Source: Bradyrhizobium sp. NFR13 (GTDB lineage Bacteria; Pseudomonadota; Alphaproteobacteria; Rhizobiales; Xanthobacteraceae). Taken from it: a stretch of DNA of 64,000 bases. Shown here piece by piece: positions 9,072 to 18,105 of the stretch (position 1 is the first letter of the stretch; every line of letters starts with the position of its first letter). Location of the stretch: contig NZ_FOTP01000006.1 of assembly GCF_900114605.1 (NCBI RefSeq), positions 124,001-188,000 of the forward strand, written 5' to 3'. Below the pieces are notes generated by a model. The model ran no database searches and was not told the origin of the DNA. It saw only the letters and a program-made list of their open reading frames with translations. The position numbers were made by a program, and so were the translations under genes.

Positions 9072-9198
9072 AGATTTACAGCAGAGTGCGCGAGTCTCCT
9101 TGAAGACTTAGGGCCGTCAAAAATTTGCCGGCTGCGCACGAAAATATTACATGAGCCAGAATGTTGAGCGCAATACCTGATTTGCTCAATCAAATATA

Positions 9199-11196
9199 TT
9201 ATTGGCCGCTATCGTTAGCAGGAACCGTTATATGACCCGGTGCCAGCCCTGCCCGGGCCCGTTCGGCCATCTTGCGAAATGCCGTTTCGATATCACGCGC
9301 CAGACGCCGTGTGTTGAAGGTCGGCATTTTCAGGCGATTGGCCGATAACTTTTCCCGGATCGACAACAACCGCTCGAAATCTTCCGCCAGCTCGATCGCC
9401 GTGCGCTCATAGTCGTCTCGCTTCGTCGCAATCAACTCGGGCACACCGAGATTCTGCAGAAGACTCGCAGCGACGCGCCCTGCAAAAGTTTCTCCACGAC
9501 ACGTCAGCAACGGCAATCCAGCCCATAATGCGTCGCTCGCTGTCGTATGCGCGTTGTACGGCAACGTATCGAGAAACAGATCCGCACAACGATGTCGCGC
9601 CAGATGCTCGGCCGGCGACATGCGGCCGGCGAAGACCAGGCGCGCGGGGTCGACGCCCCGCGCTTGCGCTCCGCGGCGCAGATTCGCCACAGCAGCAGCG
9701 CTGTCCTCCAGCAGCCAGAGAACGCTTCCGTCGACGCTTGAGAGAATGCGCATCCAGCTATCGAAGACGTCGGGCGTGATCTTGTACGCATTGTTGAAGC
9801 AACAGAACACGAAGCCCTGCACGGGCAAGCCGACCTCGGCACGTGTGAACACGCGCGTCGATATCTCCCGGCGATCGTCATTGGCCTGATAGCAATTCGG
9901 CAGCCAGGCGACTTTCTCGTTATAGAATTGCCGGTGCTCGGGCGGCAGGACGTGCTGATCGGCGAGGATGTAATCCATGAAGCCCGCGCCGAGCGTCCCG
10001 GGAAAGCCGAGATAATTGACCTGCACCGGCGCGGCCCTGCGCGCGAATACGCCGGTGCGCTGCTCACCGAAATAGCCGTTGAGATTGACGAGGATGTCGA
10101 TGCGGTGCGCGCGAATGGCGTCCACCGCCTGCGGATCGCTCAATGCGGAGATATCGATGATCCCATTCGCGGCGCCAGTGATGCGTCGCCTGATGTCGCT
10201 GCCGTCGTCGTACCCGTTATCGATGGCGAAAATCTCGAACGCGCCTTTGTCGTGCTGCTCCAGCACACCGACCAGCAGCAGCGAGGTCGCCTGCTGTCGA
10301 AATTCACCGGACAGATAGCCGACGCGAATTTTTGCATTCGGCCCGGTCGGGGAAGCGCGCAGCGGTAGAGCTTGCATGGGAAAACGCGAGGCGTTGGTCA
10401 GTTCGGCGCAGCGCTGCAGGCTGCGTTCCGAAGTGGCCACGCCTTGCCAGCCAAACGGCTCGGCGGCCAGTTTGCCGGCTATGAGATCAACCTCGATCTC
10501 GGCAATCAGCGCGTCGGCCCCCTGCCAGTCGCAGACCAGCATCTTCTGATGCAGCAGATTGCCTTTCAGCAGCGGCATGTCCGGATTGAGCTGGCGCGCG
10601 CGGCCATAAGCCTCCACCGCTTCAGCCGGCATCCGCATCTGGCCAAAGATGTAGCCGCGGCCAAACCAAGCTTCCGCCAGATCGGGCTGCAAGGCCAGCG
10701 CCGACTCGCAGGCTGCAAGCGCCTCGTCATAGCGCTTCAGCTCAGCCAGCGACTTGCTCTTGTTGAAGAAGGCTGCGGCATAGCGCGGGTGGAGCACCAG
10801 CGCGCGATCGAAGTCCGCCAGCGCGGCGGGGTAGTCGCGCAGATCGTTCAGAACCGTGCCACGGTTATTCAGCGTTTCGGCATTGCCGGGATTGAGCGCC
10901 AGCGCTTCGGTAAAACGAAGCAGCGCCTCATCCGGCCGGTTCAGCGCCTTCAGCACCAGACCGTAATTGTAGAACGTGGCATCCGATGTCGCATTGATGC
11001 GCAGGGCCGCTTTCAGATGCGGTTCGGCTTCCGCATGGCGCTTCAGCGCGACCAGGACGATGGCGAGAATATTCAGCGCCGGGAAATGCTTCGGATCCTT
11101 GCGCAGGAACTTGCTGAACCCGCGCTCGGCCTCCTGGAGGCGGCCCTGCTGGAAGGCGGCGAATGCGCTTTGAAACAGTTCAGCTGGAGACACCAT
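9199..11196 (-). CDS. TPR-repeat O-GlcNAc-transferase-like (GT41) protein
   Basis: 665 residues from ATG at 11196. The N-terminal ~205 residues form TPR repeats (for example PGNAETLNNRGTVLNDL and DYPAALADFDRALVL). The remainder, about 287-650, is an OGT/SPINDLY-type GT41 domain with RVGYLSGEFR (291-300), LGFPGTLGAGFMDY (397-409) and LPNCYQAND (432-440). Such enzymes transfer GlcNAc or another sugar from a UDP-sugar to protein Ser/Thr. At the position where the family usually has His (DFxxH), this protein reads EFRQQ, so the conserved His appears to be Gln302. The bacterial target is unknown. No signal peptide is seen, so it is probably cytoplasmic. Confidence 0.85.
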   Translation of the reverse strand: MVSPAELFQSAFAAFQQGRLQEAERGFSKFLRKDPKHFPALNILAIVLVALKRHAEAEPHLKAALRINATSDATFYNYGLVLKALNRPDEALLRFTEALALNPGNAETLNNRGTVLNDLRDYPAALADFDRALVLHPRYAAAFFNKSKSLAELKRYDEALAACESALALQPDLAEAWFGRGYIFGQMRMPAEAVEAYGRARQLNPDMPLLKGNLLHQKMLVCDWQGADALIAEIEVDLIAGKLAAEPFGWQGVATSERSLQRCAELTNASRFPMQALPLRASPTGPNAKIRVGYLSGEFRQQATSLLLVGVLEQHDKGAFEIFAIDNGYDDGSDIRRRITGAANGIIDISALSDPQAVDAIRAHRIDILVNLNGYFGEQRTGVFARRAAPVQVNYLGFPGTLGAGFMDYILADQHVLPPEHRQFYNEKVAWLPNCYQANDDRREISTRVFTRAEVGLPVQGFVFCCFNNAYKITPDVFDSWMRILSSVDGSVLWLLEDSAAAVANLRRGAQARGVDPARLVFAGRMSPAEHLARHRCADLFLDTLPYNAHTTASDALWAGLPLLTCRGETFAGRVAASLLQNLGVPELIATKRDDYERTAIELAEDFERLLSIREKLSANRLKMPTFNTRRLARDIETAFRKMAERARAGLAPGHITVPANDSGQ

Positions 11197-11326
11197 GATC
11201 CTGCGGACTTCGGGCTTTACGGCTTGTGTGGTCGGTGGCCACGCCGCCCGGTATAGACGCCCGCCTCCGCGGCGTCGAGAACGCCCGCTCGAGCCGATGA
11301 AATCCGGCCGGCTCCATAAAGCAAAA

Positions 11327-11352
11327 ACCCCCGGCAGTTTCCTGCCGGGGGT
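11327..11352 (-). terminator. Rho-independent terminator of the porin gene
   Basis: ACCCCCGGCAG (11327-11337) pairs perfectly with CTGCCGGGGGT (11342-11352) around a 4-nt loop. On the minus strand it is followed by TTTTTGC. It lies 38 bp past the porin stop. Confidence 0.88.
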
Positions 11353-11390
11353 CTTTGTTTCAAAGACTGGTCGTCGTGAGACGATCAGAA

Positions 11391-12920
11391 TTAGAAGGAG
11401 CGCAGGATCTGCACCGAACCGTTGTACAGGTTCTGATCGGCGGTGTTGAAGACCGTACCGGCCGGCTTGCCCGACATGCCACCAGCGGTGGTGGTGTAGG
11501 TGCCGTTCAGGTTCTGATCGAGACGGCTATAGGTGAACTGAGCCGACAGGGTCAGGTTCTGAACCGGGGTCCAGGCGGTACGGGTGCCGATCTGGGCGAG
11601 ACCCAGGTCGAAGTTACCCGTGCCGGCGAACACACCCGCACGAGCGGTAGCAGCCGACGACGAGTTGAAGCCCGGGCCACCGGTGCTGACACCGGTGAAG
11701 GCGGCCATCATCAGGTCGTTGCCGGAACCATAGGAGATATGGCTGTAGTTACCGAACAGCGAGGTGCGCCAAGCCGGGTTCCAGTAGTGCTCGTAGAAAG
11801 CGCTGACTTCCCAAGCGGAGCTCTGGATCACCTGGCCGTTGGTGGAGTAGACGCCATCGAGCACGTAGCCGAAGCCGAGGCTGTTACCATCAACCTTCGC
11901 GTAGCGGCCGCCACCCGAGGTGTCGGTCGTGCCACCGAAGACGTACTTGGCTGCGCCCTTGCCGTACGATGCTTCGATCTTCAAGCTGTCGCCTGCGCCG
12001 GTGGGCAGGTTCTTGAATTCGACCGCACCGGTCACAGCGAAGCCGTAGCTGTCGTCAGCATGGCCGAGGTTCTCGGTCGCGCCGTAGAGACCCGGGGTAA
12101 TTGCGTGCATCGCCGCACCGAAGTGCAGGGTGCCCCAAGCCTGATCGAGGCGGATGTTGCCGACGATGTCAGGAATGTGGTTACCGCCGAGGTTGTTACC
12201 CAGGAAGGTGTTCGAGGTCGTGCCGTAGAAGGCGCCGGTGAACGAAGGTGCACCCGGGCCAACGATGAACGCGTTGGTGTTCCAGAGACCGGCATTGCGG
12301 TAGGGCGAGGCGTTTTCGATCGAGATCGTGCCCGACACGCCGTTACCGAACGAAGCGGTGTAAGCGAGCTGCGGGATACCGGTCGCGTTGTTCGAACCAG
12401 CATTGAAGCCCGACGAGATGTATGGCTTAGCGAGCGCCCACTGGGGATCGAACTGCGAGACGGCCTTACCGAAGGTGAAGCCGGCAAACTGGATGAACGC
12501 GTAGTCGACTTCGGTGTAACCACCAGCGATCGATTCACGATCCTGGAGGAAGTCGAACTGGATGTTCGCGTAGGTACGAACCACGCCGTATTCGGTCGCG
12601 GTGCGGGTGTCCGTCGTCAAGTTGACGCGTTCACGGGTCGAGAAATAGTTCTTGGTCCAGAGATTGTTGCCGCCGGCACCACCCTGCCAGAACGGAACGT
12701 CGTAGGTGCTGCCGTTGAACGCAACGTCCAAACGGATCGCGCCGCCGATCTTGATGCAAGTATCGGTGCCCGGGATGTAGTAGAAGCCTGCGCCGTAGAG
12801 CGAGCAGATCTTCACGTATTCCACTGCCTTGGCCTTCACCGGAAGATCGGCTGCCTGAGCTCCGCCGATGGCGATCAGACCCGCCGCCGAGCCGAGGATA
12901 AGGCTCTTAATCATCGTCAT
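11391..12920 (-). CDS. Outer-membrane porin (Omp2b/alphaproteobacterial porin family)
   Basis: 509 residues from ATG at 12920, chosen because GGAGG precedes it and a signal peptide begins there (MTMIKSLILGSAAGLIAIGGAQA, cleavage expected after AQA). The mature part opens with VKAKAVEYVKICSLYGAGFYYIPG and a CIKIGGAIRLD segment, typical of rhizobial porins with a Cys pair near the N-terminus. It ends in Phe, as beta-barrels do (VQILRSF). It should form a trimeric 16-stranded general diffusion channel. A strong terminator follows, consistent with high expression. Confidence 0.93.
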   Translation of the reverse strand: MTMIKSLILGSAAGLIAIGGAQAADLPVKAKAVEYVKICSLYGAGFYYIPGTDTCIKIGGAIRLDVAFNGSTYDVPFWQGGAGGNNLWTKNYFSTRERVNLTTDTRTATEYGVVRTYANIQFDFLQDRESIAGGYTEVDYAFIQFAGFTFGKAVSQFDPQWALAKPYISSGFNAGSNNATGIPQLAYTASFGNGVSGTISIENASPYRNAGLWNTNAFIVGPGAPSFTGAFYGTTSNTFLGNNLGGNHIPDIVGNIRLDQAWGTLHFGAAMHAITPGLYGATENLGHADDSYGFAVTGAVEFKNLPTGAGDSLKIEASYGKGAAKYVFGGTTDTSGGGRYAKVDGNSLGFGYVLDGVYSTNGQVIQSSAWEVSAFYEHYWNPAWRTSLFGNYSHISYGSGNDLMMAAFTGVSTGGPGFNSSSAATARAGVFAGTGNFDLGLAQIGTRTAWTPVQNLTLSAQFTYSRLDQNLNGTYTTTAGGMSGKPAGTVFNTADQNLYNGSVQILRSF

Positions 12921-13268
12921 GTTAAACCTCCAAGTTGTCCAAAAGGGAAGGTTCCGGATCTGCCAGGCGCGAGCGCCCGAAGATTTAGTCCCCCAAGTCC
13001 CCAAACTAACCGCTAGAGCACTTCGCGCTTTCGGAAACACCCGCATAACGCGAGGCACTCAAGCGAACTACTTCAACGGGACGACTGAGGGTTTCCCCAT
13101 CGCCGGAACTGAGAATGCCTGCGCAATTCTTAGAAGCAAAATACTTTATGAACTCAGGTAACTTTATCGCGATGCAGTGTGGTTTCCCGGCAACACACGA
13201 AATCGTGGTTTGCGCGTCACAATTCACTGATACAATTATAGAAATCTGAAATCTGTGAGACGGTGGGA
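12921..13268. other. Divergent promoter region between porin and MarR gene
   Basis: 348 bp upstream of both genes. It must hold the porin promoter on one strand and the MarR-gene promoter on the other. The half near the MarR gene is AT-richer. I find no clear palindrome, box or open frame. Confidence 0.4.
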
Positions 13269-13814
13269 ATGGCCGGCGGGGCGACAGCGACTATGCGTGG
13301 GGGATCTGCGGGCTGGAACGAAAATGAGCTTTCGATTTGGGTGACCGGCCAGAATCAGGAGATCATCCGACAGTTCATCTGGGACATCGCGTCGATCAAC
13401 GTTCATCTTGAGGGAATCCGCCAGTTCTGGGCCAAGGAGCTCGGCATTAGCGGACCGCAATGGATGATCCTGATGGCCGTCAGCGATCTCGATCGTGGCA
13501 ACGGCGTACCGGTCAAGGATGTCTCTGCCATGCTCCACGTCGACCCCTCCTTCGTCACCACCCAATCCAAGATGCTCGAGAAGAATGGGTTCATGCGGCG
13601 CGTCGCGTCCCGCGAGGATGCCCGCGTCGTGCTGATGTCGCTGTCCGACAAGGCCAGCAAGAAGATATCCGCGCTATCGACCCGCAGGGAGTCGCTCGGG
13701 GATTTCATTCTTAGCGATTTCGACGAGCAGGCCCTGAAGGAGATCGCGCAGCACATGTCGCGGCTCAAGAATCGCCTCGAAAAAGCGACACTGATGCTGG
13801 AAGTCGAGAGCTGA
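13269..13814 (+). CDS. MarR-family transcriptional regulator
   Basis: 181 residues from ATG at 13269; GTG at 13263 or ATG at 13293 are alternatives. The core shows a winged helix-turn-helix (KDVSAMLHVDPSFVTTQSKMLE) and the wing (RRVASREDARVVLMSLSDKA), both MarR hallmarks, between long dimerisation helices. The target is unknown. It diverges from the porin gene, and the next gene downstream (alpha/beta hydrolase) is convergent with it. Confidence 0.85.
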   Translation: MAGGATATMRGGSAGWNENELSIWVTGQNQEIIRQFIWDIASINVHLEGIRQFWAKELGISGPQWMILMAVSDLDRGNGVPVKDVSAMLHVDPSFVTTQSKMLEKNGFMRRVASREDARVVLMSLSDKASKKISALSTRRESLGDFILSDFDEQALKEIAQHMSRLKNRLEKATLMLEVES

Positions 13815-13855
13815 ACATCGCCGGATGAGCGGCGGGTCAATCGACCGAGCCCCCC

Positions 13856-15085
13856 CTACTTTGTCCTTGAGTTCAAACGATCGACAATCCAGTCGAAAAT
13901 GAACTCGTTGCCCACTGTCGGAATATCGATCTGGGCGGGCGGGGCCACTGTTTCTGACGTACGGAAGATCTTCAGTTCAATGTCGAGGCCGTTTTGTTTC
14001 AGGACGCGGCAACATTCCGTGACGTGATCGACATCGAGCCAGTCGCGTTCGCCCATCGCGACCAGGACCGGGCATTTGATATTGGCAGCAACGCTGCTGC
14101 TGTTGAAGCCCTCGATTTCACTCGGACAGCCCAGACCAGCCCGGCCTGAAATGCGGCTAGCAATAAATGCGCGCTCGTGAAGCTCCCAGATTCCGGCATC
14201 GCAAACAGCTGCCGCAAAGCGATCGTCGAGATTGGCGCCGCGCGTCGCAAAGGCAGCTCCCAGGCCGTCTCCGAAGATCGCAATTCGTTCTTGATCAATA
14301 TCGTTGCGGTCGGCCAGGAAATCGACCCAGCCGCTGATCGCCGTTTCGACCTCATACCGACAAGGCGACCCGATCATCTCCTGGCTATAGGATTGACCGG
14401 GTAAATCGACGAGCAACAGCGAGAGACCGCGTTCCAGCGCGTAGCTGGGCACCCTGTGCAGATGCTCTTCCTTGTAGTGGCCCTGTCCGACGACGCAGAG
14501 AACGACCGGCATCGGCTGCGTCGCGCACGGCGCAGGAACGAAGTATCCCTGCAACACACCGTCGCGCCACGGAATCTCGACGACCTCTCCGGCAGGCGTT
14601 GCATGCTGCACGTAAAGTCGGGCGCAATCCTGCATCGAGGCAATGGCAGCGCCCTGCCGCGGATCGCTGCAAGCGAGCATAACCTGAGCCGTGCGATAGT
14701 AGTTGGCAGCGCGCAGCCAGTTGCTTAGCGCCGTCGGGATACGGCCGCTCTCCAGCGCCTCCGCGGCGCGCTCACGGTTGACATCAGCCGCGCTGTGCCA
14801 TTCGCGATACCAGCTCTCGTCATCGCGCGGATTGATGCGCTCCGCCGCCAGAAAACATTCCGAAACAGTACTTCCGCCTTCCTGCGCCGCACGAAGCACG
14901 CGCAGGAACTGCAGCGAAAAATCTTCATGGCCAGGCCATTGCTGCCAGCCACGTGCCTGCGACGACGGGATGGCCCTGCCGAAATCGATAATGGTCACAT
15001 CCCTAGCCCTTGACGGAGATCGCTTGAAAGATCGACGAGAAGCATGGGTCTTACGCCCATTTTTGTAACGGCCAGACACACTCAT
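13856..15085 (-). CDS. Alpha/beta-hydrolase-fold protein, catalytic residues apparently lost
   Basis: 409 residues from ATG at 15085; GTG at codon 30 (VTIIDFGRA) is a plausible later start because the first 29 residues are basic and low-complexity. A helical N-terminal part (about 50-165) precedes an alpha/beta-hydrolase domain resembling the FrsA/2,6-dihydropseudooxynicotine hydrolase group. The nucleophile elbow reads FGDGLGA (271-277) where GxSxG is expected, so the Ser is Gly274. The usual C-terminal His region reads TSETVAPPAQID, without His. It may be a pseudoenzyme or use other chemistry. It lies 142 bp after the Rieske gene in the same direction and could be the tail of that operon. 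Confidence 0.7.
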   Translation of the reverse strand: MSVSGRYKNGRKTHASRRSFKRSPSRARDVTIIDFGRAIPSSQARGWQQWPGHEDFSLQFLRVLRAAQEGGSTVSECFLAAERINPRDDESWYREWHSAADVNRERAAEALESGRIPTALSNWLRAANYYRTAQVMLACSDPRQGAAIASMQDCARLYVQHATPAGEVVEIPWRDGVLQGYFVPAPCATQPMPVVLCVVGQGHYKEEHLHRVPSYALERGLSLLLVDLPGQSYSQEMIGSPCRYEVETAISGWVDFLADRNDIDQERIAIFGDGLGAAFATRGANLDDRFAAAVCDAGIWELHERAFIASRISGRAGLGCPSEIEGFNSSSVAANIKCPVLVAMGERDWLDVDHVTECCRVLKQNGLDIELKIFRTSETVAPPAQIDIPTVGNEFIFDWIVDRLNSRTK

Positions 15086-15227
15086 GAGACTGACTTTTCA
15101 GCAGTATTATCCGCGCTTTACGAGGGGGCAAGCATGATTATTATACCGCAACTGCACTAATTGAATGCTGCAGCGCCAACGAATTCTGCATCCGGGCCCG
15201 ATACCGCGTAACCCTCACGAAGGCTTG

Positions 15228-15590
15228 TTACTTCGGGACGATGGCCTGTGAGTCGACCCAGATTTGCCCATCGCTTTCGCGCACCGGATAGCGTCGCAAG
15301 CCCCTGCTCGGCCAGCCCGGCGACATGCTGCCGTCTGCCAGATCGAACCAGGCCAGATGACGCGGACAGTGCAGCCGGCGATCGGCGACACGGCCAAGGC
15401 TGAGATCGGCCTGCTCATGCGGGCAGGCGCGCTCGCAGGCGTAGACCGTCTCGCCATCCCGCACGATGAGAACACCGAGGCCAGCCACATTGACGCAGAC
15501 GATTGTCTGTTCGGTCAGGCGCTCGCGCGAGCAGACCGCGACCCATCGGGCGGAATCTTCGTCATCCGCCAAGATAGGCCCGTCGCACAT
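15228..15590 (-). CDS. Rieske-type 2Fe-2S ferredoxin
   Basis: 120 residues from ATG at 15590, which lies inside the end of livF (29-bp overlap). The Rieske ligands are visible as CPH (Cys56, His58) and CPRH (Cys75, His78). There is no signal or membrane anchor, so it is a soluble ferredoxin like those feeding oxygenases. No terminal oxygenase or reductase gene is present in the window. Its overlap with the transporter genes suggests it serves the same catabolic pathway. Confidence 0.88.
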   Translation of the reverse strand: MCDGPILADDEDSARWVAVCSRERLTEQTIVCVNVAGLGVLIVRDGETVYACERACPHEQADLSLGRVADRRLHCPRHLAWFDLADGSMSPGWPSRGLRRYPVRESDGQIWVDSQAIVPK

Positions 15591-16266
15591 GCTCGTTCTC
15601 GATCAGTTCCGCTCCCGCACCGGACAGCACGACACGGCCGGACTCCAGCAGATAGGCATGATCACACATCTCGAGCGCGGCAAAGGCATTCTGCTCAACG
15701 AGCAAAACAGTCGTGCCAGCGTCACGGATCGCACGAATGATCGCAAAGGTTCGCTCAACGATATTGGGCGCGAGACCAAGCGACGGCTCATCGAACATCA
15801 CCAGGCGTGGCCGCGACATCAGCGCGCGACCGATCGCCAGCATCTGCTGCTCGCCGCCGGACAGTGTGCCGGCCGCCTGCTTGCGACGCTCGGCGAGGCG
15901 CGGAAATTCGCCATAGATGCGGTCGCGGTCCACTGCGACTTCGGATGTGTCGGAGCGCAGATAGGCGCCCATATCGAGATTCTCAGCAACCGTCATGTGC
16001 GGAAATACCCGGCGCCCCTCCGGGCAATGCGCAATGCCTTTGGCGAGCACACGCTGCGCGCCGATCCCGGTGATGTCTTCGCCGTCGAAATGCAGGCTGC
16101 CGGAGCGTGACGGGACGAGGCCGGAAATCGCGCGCAGCGTTGTGCTCTTGCCAGCGCCGTTGGCGCCGATCAGCGCCACGAGTTGCCCGGCCTTGACCGA
16201 AAGTGAGATGCCCTTGAGGGCCGAGATCTGGCCGTAGGCGCAGACCATGTCACGGATCTCAAGCAT
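15562..16266 (-). CDS. livF: Liv-type ABC transporter ATPase (LivF-like)
   Basis: 234 residues from ATG at 16266 (MLEIRDMVCAYG). Walker A GANGAGKST (34-42), signature LSGGEQ (135-140) and Walker B LVMFDEP (155-161) are intact. It pairs with the LivG-like ATPase to energise the LivH/LivM permease. It overlaps livG by 8 bp and the Rieske gene by 29 bp. The substrate is probably not branched-chain amino acids, given the neighbouring catabolic genes. Confidence 0.93.
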   Translation of the reverse strand: MLEIRDMVCAYGQISALKGISLSVKAGQLVALIGANGAGKSTTLRAISGLVPSRSGSLHFDGEDITGIGAQRVLAKGIAHCPEGRRVFPHMTVAENLDMGAYLRSDTSEVAVDRDRIYGEFPRLAERRKQAAGTLSGGEQQMLAIGRALMSRPRLVMFDEPSLGLAPNIVERTFAIIRAIRDAGTTVLLVEQNAFAALEMCDHAYLLESGRVVLSGAGAELIENEHVRRAYLGG

Positions 16267-17059
16267 GAACCGCGACCTCCTTGACCACATCCTTCGCACT
16301 CTGACCGAGATAGGCCTCGATCACCGCAGGATTCCTTCTGATGTCGTCGGGCGGCCCCTCAGCGATGATCCGTCCGTAATTCAGCACCACGATGCGATCC
16401 GACACGCTCATCACCATCGGCATGTCGTGCTCAACGAGAAGGATCGTGACACCGCTATCGCGGATCTTGCGTATCAGTTGCACGAAGGTGTGCGTCTCCG
16501 ATGCGTTCATGCCGGATACGGGCTCATCCATCAGCAGCATCTTCGGCTGCGCGGCGAGCGCCAGCGCGACGCCAACGAGACGCTGCTCGCCGTAGGACAG
16601 CGAGCCCGCAAGATCGTTGGCACGAGCTTCGAGGCCGATCCAGCGCACCAGTTCGGCGGCACGGGCGCGCTGCGCCTTCTCGGAGGCACGGGCCCGCGGC
16701 AGTCCGAGAATGGCTTCGGCAAGGCGAAGCTTGCCCTGACGGTGCAGGCCGATCAGGACGTTGTCGTAGACAGTGTCGTTGGGAAACACACTGGTGCGCT
16801 GAAAGGTGCGGATCAGGCCGAGATCCGCGATTTCATGCGGTTTCTTGCCCTTGAGGTCCGCTCCGCAATATTTCACTGCACCCTTGGTGGGCGTGAGGAA
16901 GCCGGTCATGACGTTGAACGCCGTGGTCTTGCCGGCGCCGTTCGGCCCGATCAGGCTGACGATCTCCCCTTTGTTGACATGGAAATTCATGTCCGAGATC
17001 GCGACGAGGCCGCCGAAATGGACCGCGACATGTTCGATGCTGAGTACTGTTTCGGCCAT
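16259..17059 (-). CDS. livG: Liv-type ABC transporter ATPase (LivG-like)
   Basis: 266 residues from ATG at 17059, which shares its A with the livM stop (TGATG). Walker A GPNGAGKTT (38-46), signature LSYGEQ and Walker B MLLMDEP are all present; the longer helical insertion after Walker A is typical of LivG rather than LivF. It is a cytoplasmic ATPase of the high-affinity uptake system. Confidence 0.93.
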   Translation of the reverse strand: MAETVLSIEHVAVHFGGLVAISDMNFHVNKGEIVSLIGPNGAGKTTAFNVMTGFLTPTKGAVKYCGADLKGKKPHEIADLGLIRTFQRTSVFPNDTVYDNVLIGLHRQGKLRLAEAILGLPRARASEKAQRARAAELVRWIGLEARANDLAGSLSYGEQRLVGVALALAAQPKMLLMDEPVSGMNASETHTFVQLIRKIRDSGVTILLVEHDMPMVMSVSDRIVVLNYGRIIAEGPPDDIRRNPAVIEAYLGQSAKDVVKEVAVHA

Positions 17060-18105
17060 CACGCGTGCTCCTCGACGGTGCGTTCGGAGACGGCGATGGA
17101 GGCCCGTCTGGTTCCACCGGCACGGGCCAAACCGAGTTTCGCGGCAAGCGACGGCACAATGCCGCGCGGCATGACGAACAGGATGACGATGAGCACCACG
17201 CCATAAGTGATCCACTGCGCTTCCGGCGGCATGATCGGCCGCAGGAACACCGGCAGCAGGCCGAAGATGACGCCGCCGACCACAGGCCCGGCCAGCGATC
17301 CCTTGCCGCCCGACACCACCATGATCACCATGGTCACCGTCGAGATGAAGGCGAAGACGTCGGGATCGATGATGCGGATGTAATGCGCATAGAGACTGCC
17401 CGCGGCGCCCGCGATGCCCGCAGAGATCACGGCGGCCAGTGTCAGCGTCTTCGTCACGTTAATGCCGACGGCGACAGCCAGCGTCTCGTTCTCCATCAAC
17501 CCGCGCATGGCGCGGCCATAGTGCGAGTGAACGAGGCGCGAGATCAGGAAGTACGAAATCGCGGCGACGGCGAGCACAAGATAGTAGTTGTGAAACTTGG
17601 TCTTCAGCACGAGATAACCAAGCCCTGGTAGACCGATGGTGATCGACGGAATATTGGTCAGCGCCAGCGGGCCTTGCGTGAGCTCGACCCAGTTCAGCGC
17701 CACTAGCCGCACCACTTCGGCGAACGAGATCGTGACGATGACGAAGTACGCGCCGCGCACGCTGAAGGACAGGCGTCCGACCAGATAGCCGCAGAAGCCC
17801 GAGATGACGATCGCCAGAAAGAAGCCGACAATCGGCGGCCACGGCACGTGGACGATGTGGAAATCGCCATGGATCGGGACGTCGAAGCCCAACGACGTCA
17901 GCGCGCTGACATAGGCACCGATACCGAAAAAGGCGATGTGACCTAAGCTGAGCTGCCCCGTGAAACCGAGGAGCAGATTGAGACTCATGGCACCGATGAT
18001 GAAGATGCCGGTGGTGATCAGCGCATTCAGTAGATACGGGTCCGTCAGCCACATGGGCACAGAGACGAAGAAGGCGAGACAAAGGAGCGTGACGATCTGC
18101 TTCAT
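17059..18105 (-). CDS. livM: Liv-type ABC transporter permease (LivM-like)
   Basis: 348 residues from ATG at 18105. It is strongly hydrophobic with about 9-10 membrane segments and the conserved GFTGQLSLGHIAFFGIGAY motif of LivM permeases. The final ~25 residues are a polar cytoplasmic tail. It overlaps livH by 4 bp and livG by 1 bp, so translation is coupled along the transporter genes. Confidence 0.93.
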   Translation of the reverse strand: MKQIVTLLCLAFFVSVPMWLTDPYLLNALITTGIFIIGAMSLNLLLGFTGQLSLGHIAFFGIGAYVSALTSLGFDVPIHGDFHIVHVPWPPIVGFFLAIVISGFCGYLVGRLSFSVRGAYFVIVTISFAEVVRLVALNWVELTQGPLALTNIPSITIGLPGLGYLVLKTKFHNYYLVLAVAAISYFLISRLVHSHYGRAMRGLMENETLAVAVGINVTKTLTLAAVISAGIAGAAGSLYAHYIRIIDPDVFAFISTVTMVIMVVSGGKGSLAGPVVGGVIFGLLPVFLRPIMPPEAQWITYGVVLIVILFVMPRGIVPSLAAKLGLARAGGTRRASIAVSERTVEEHA

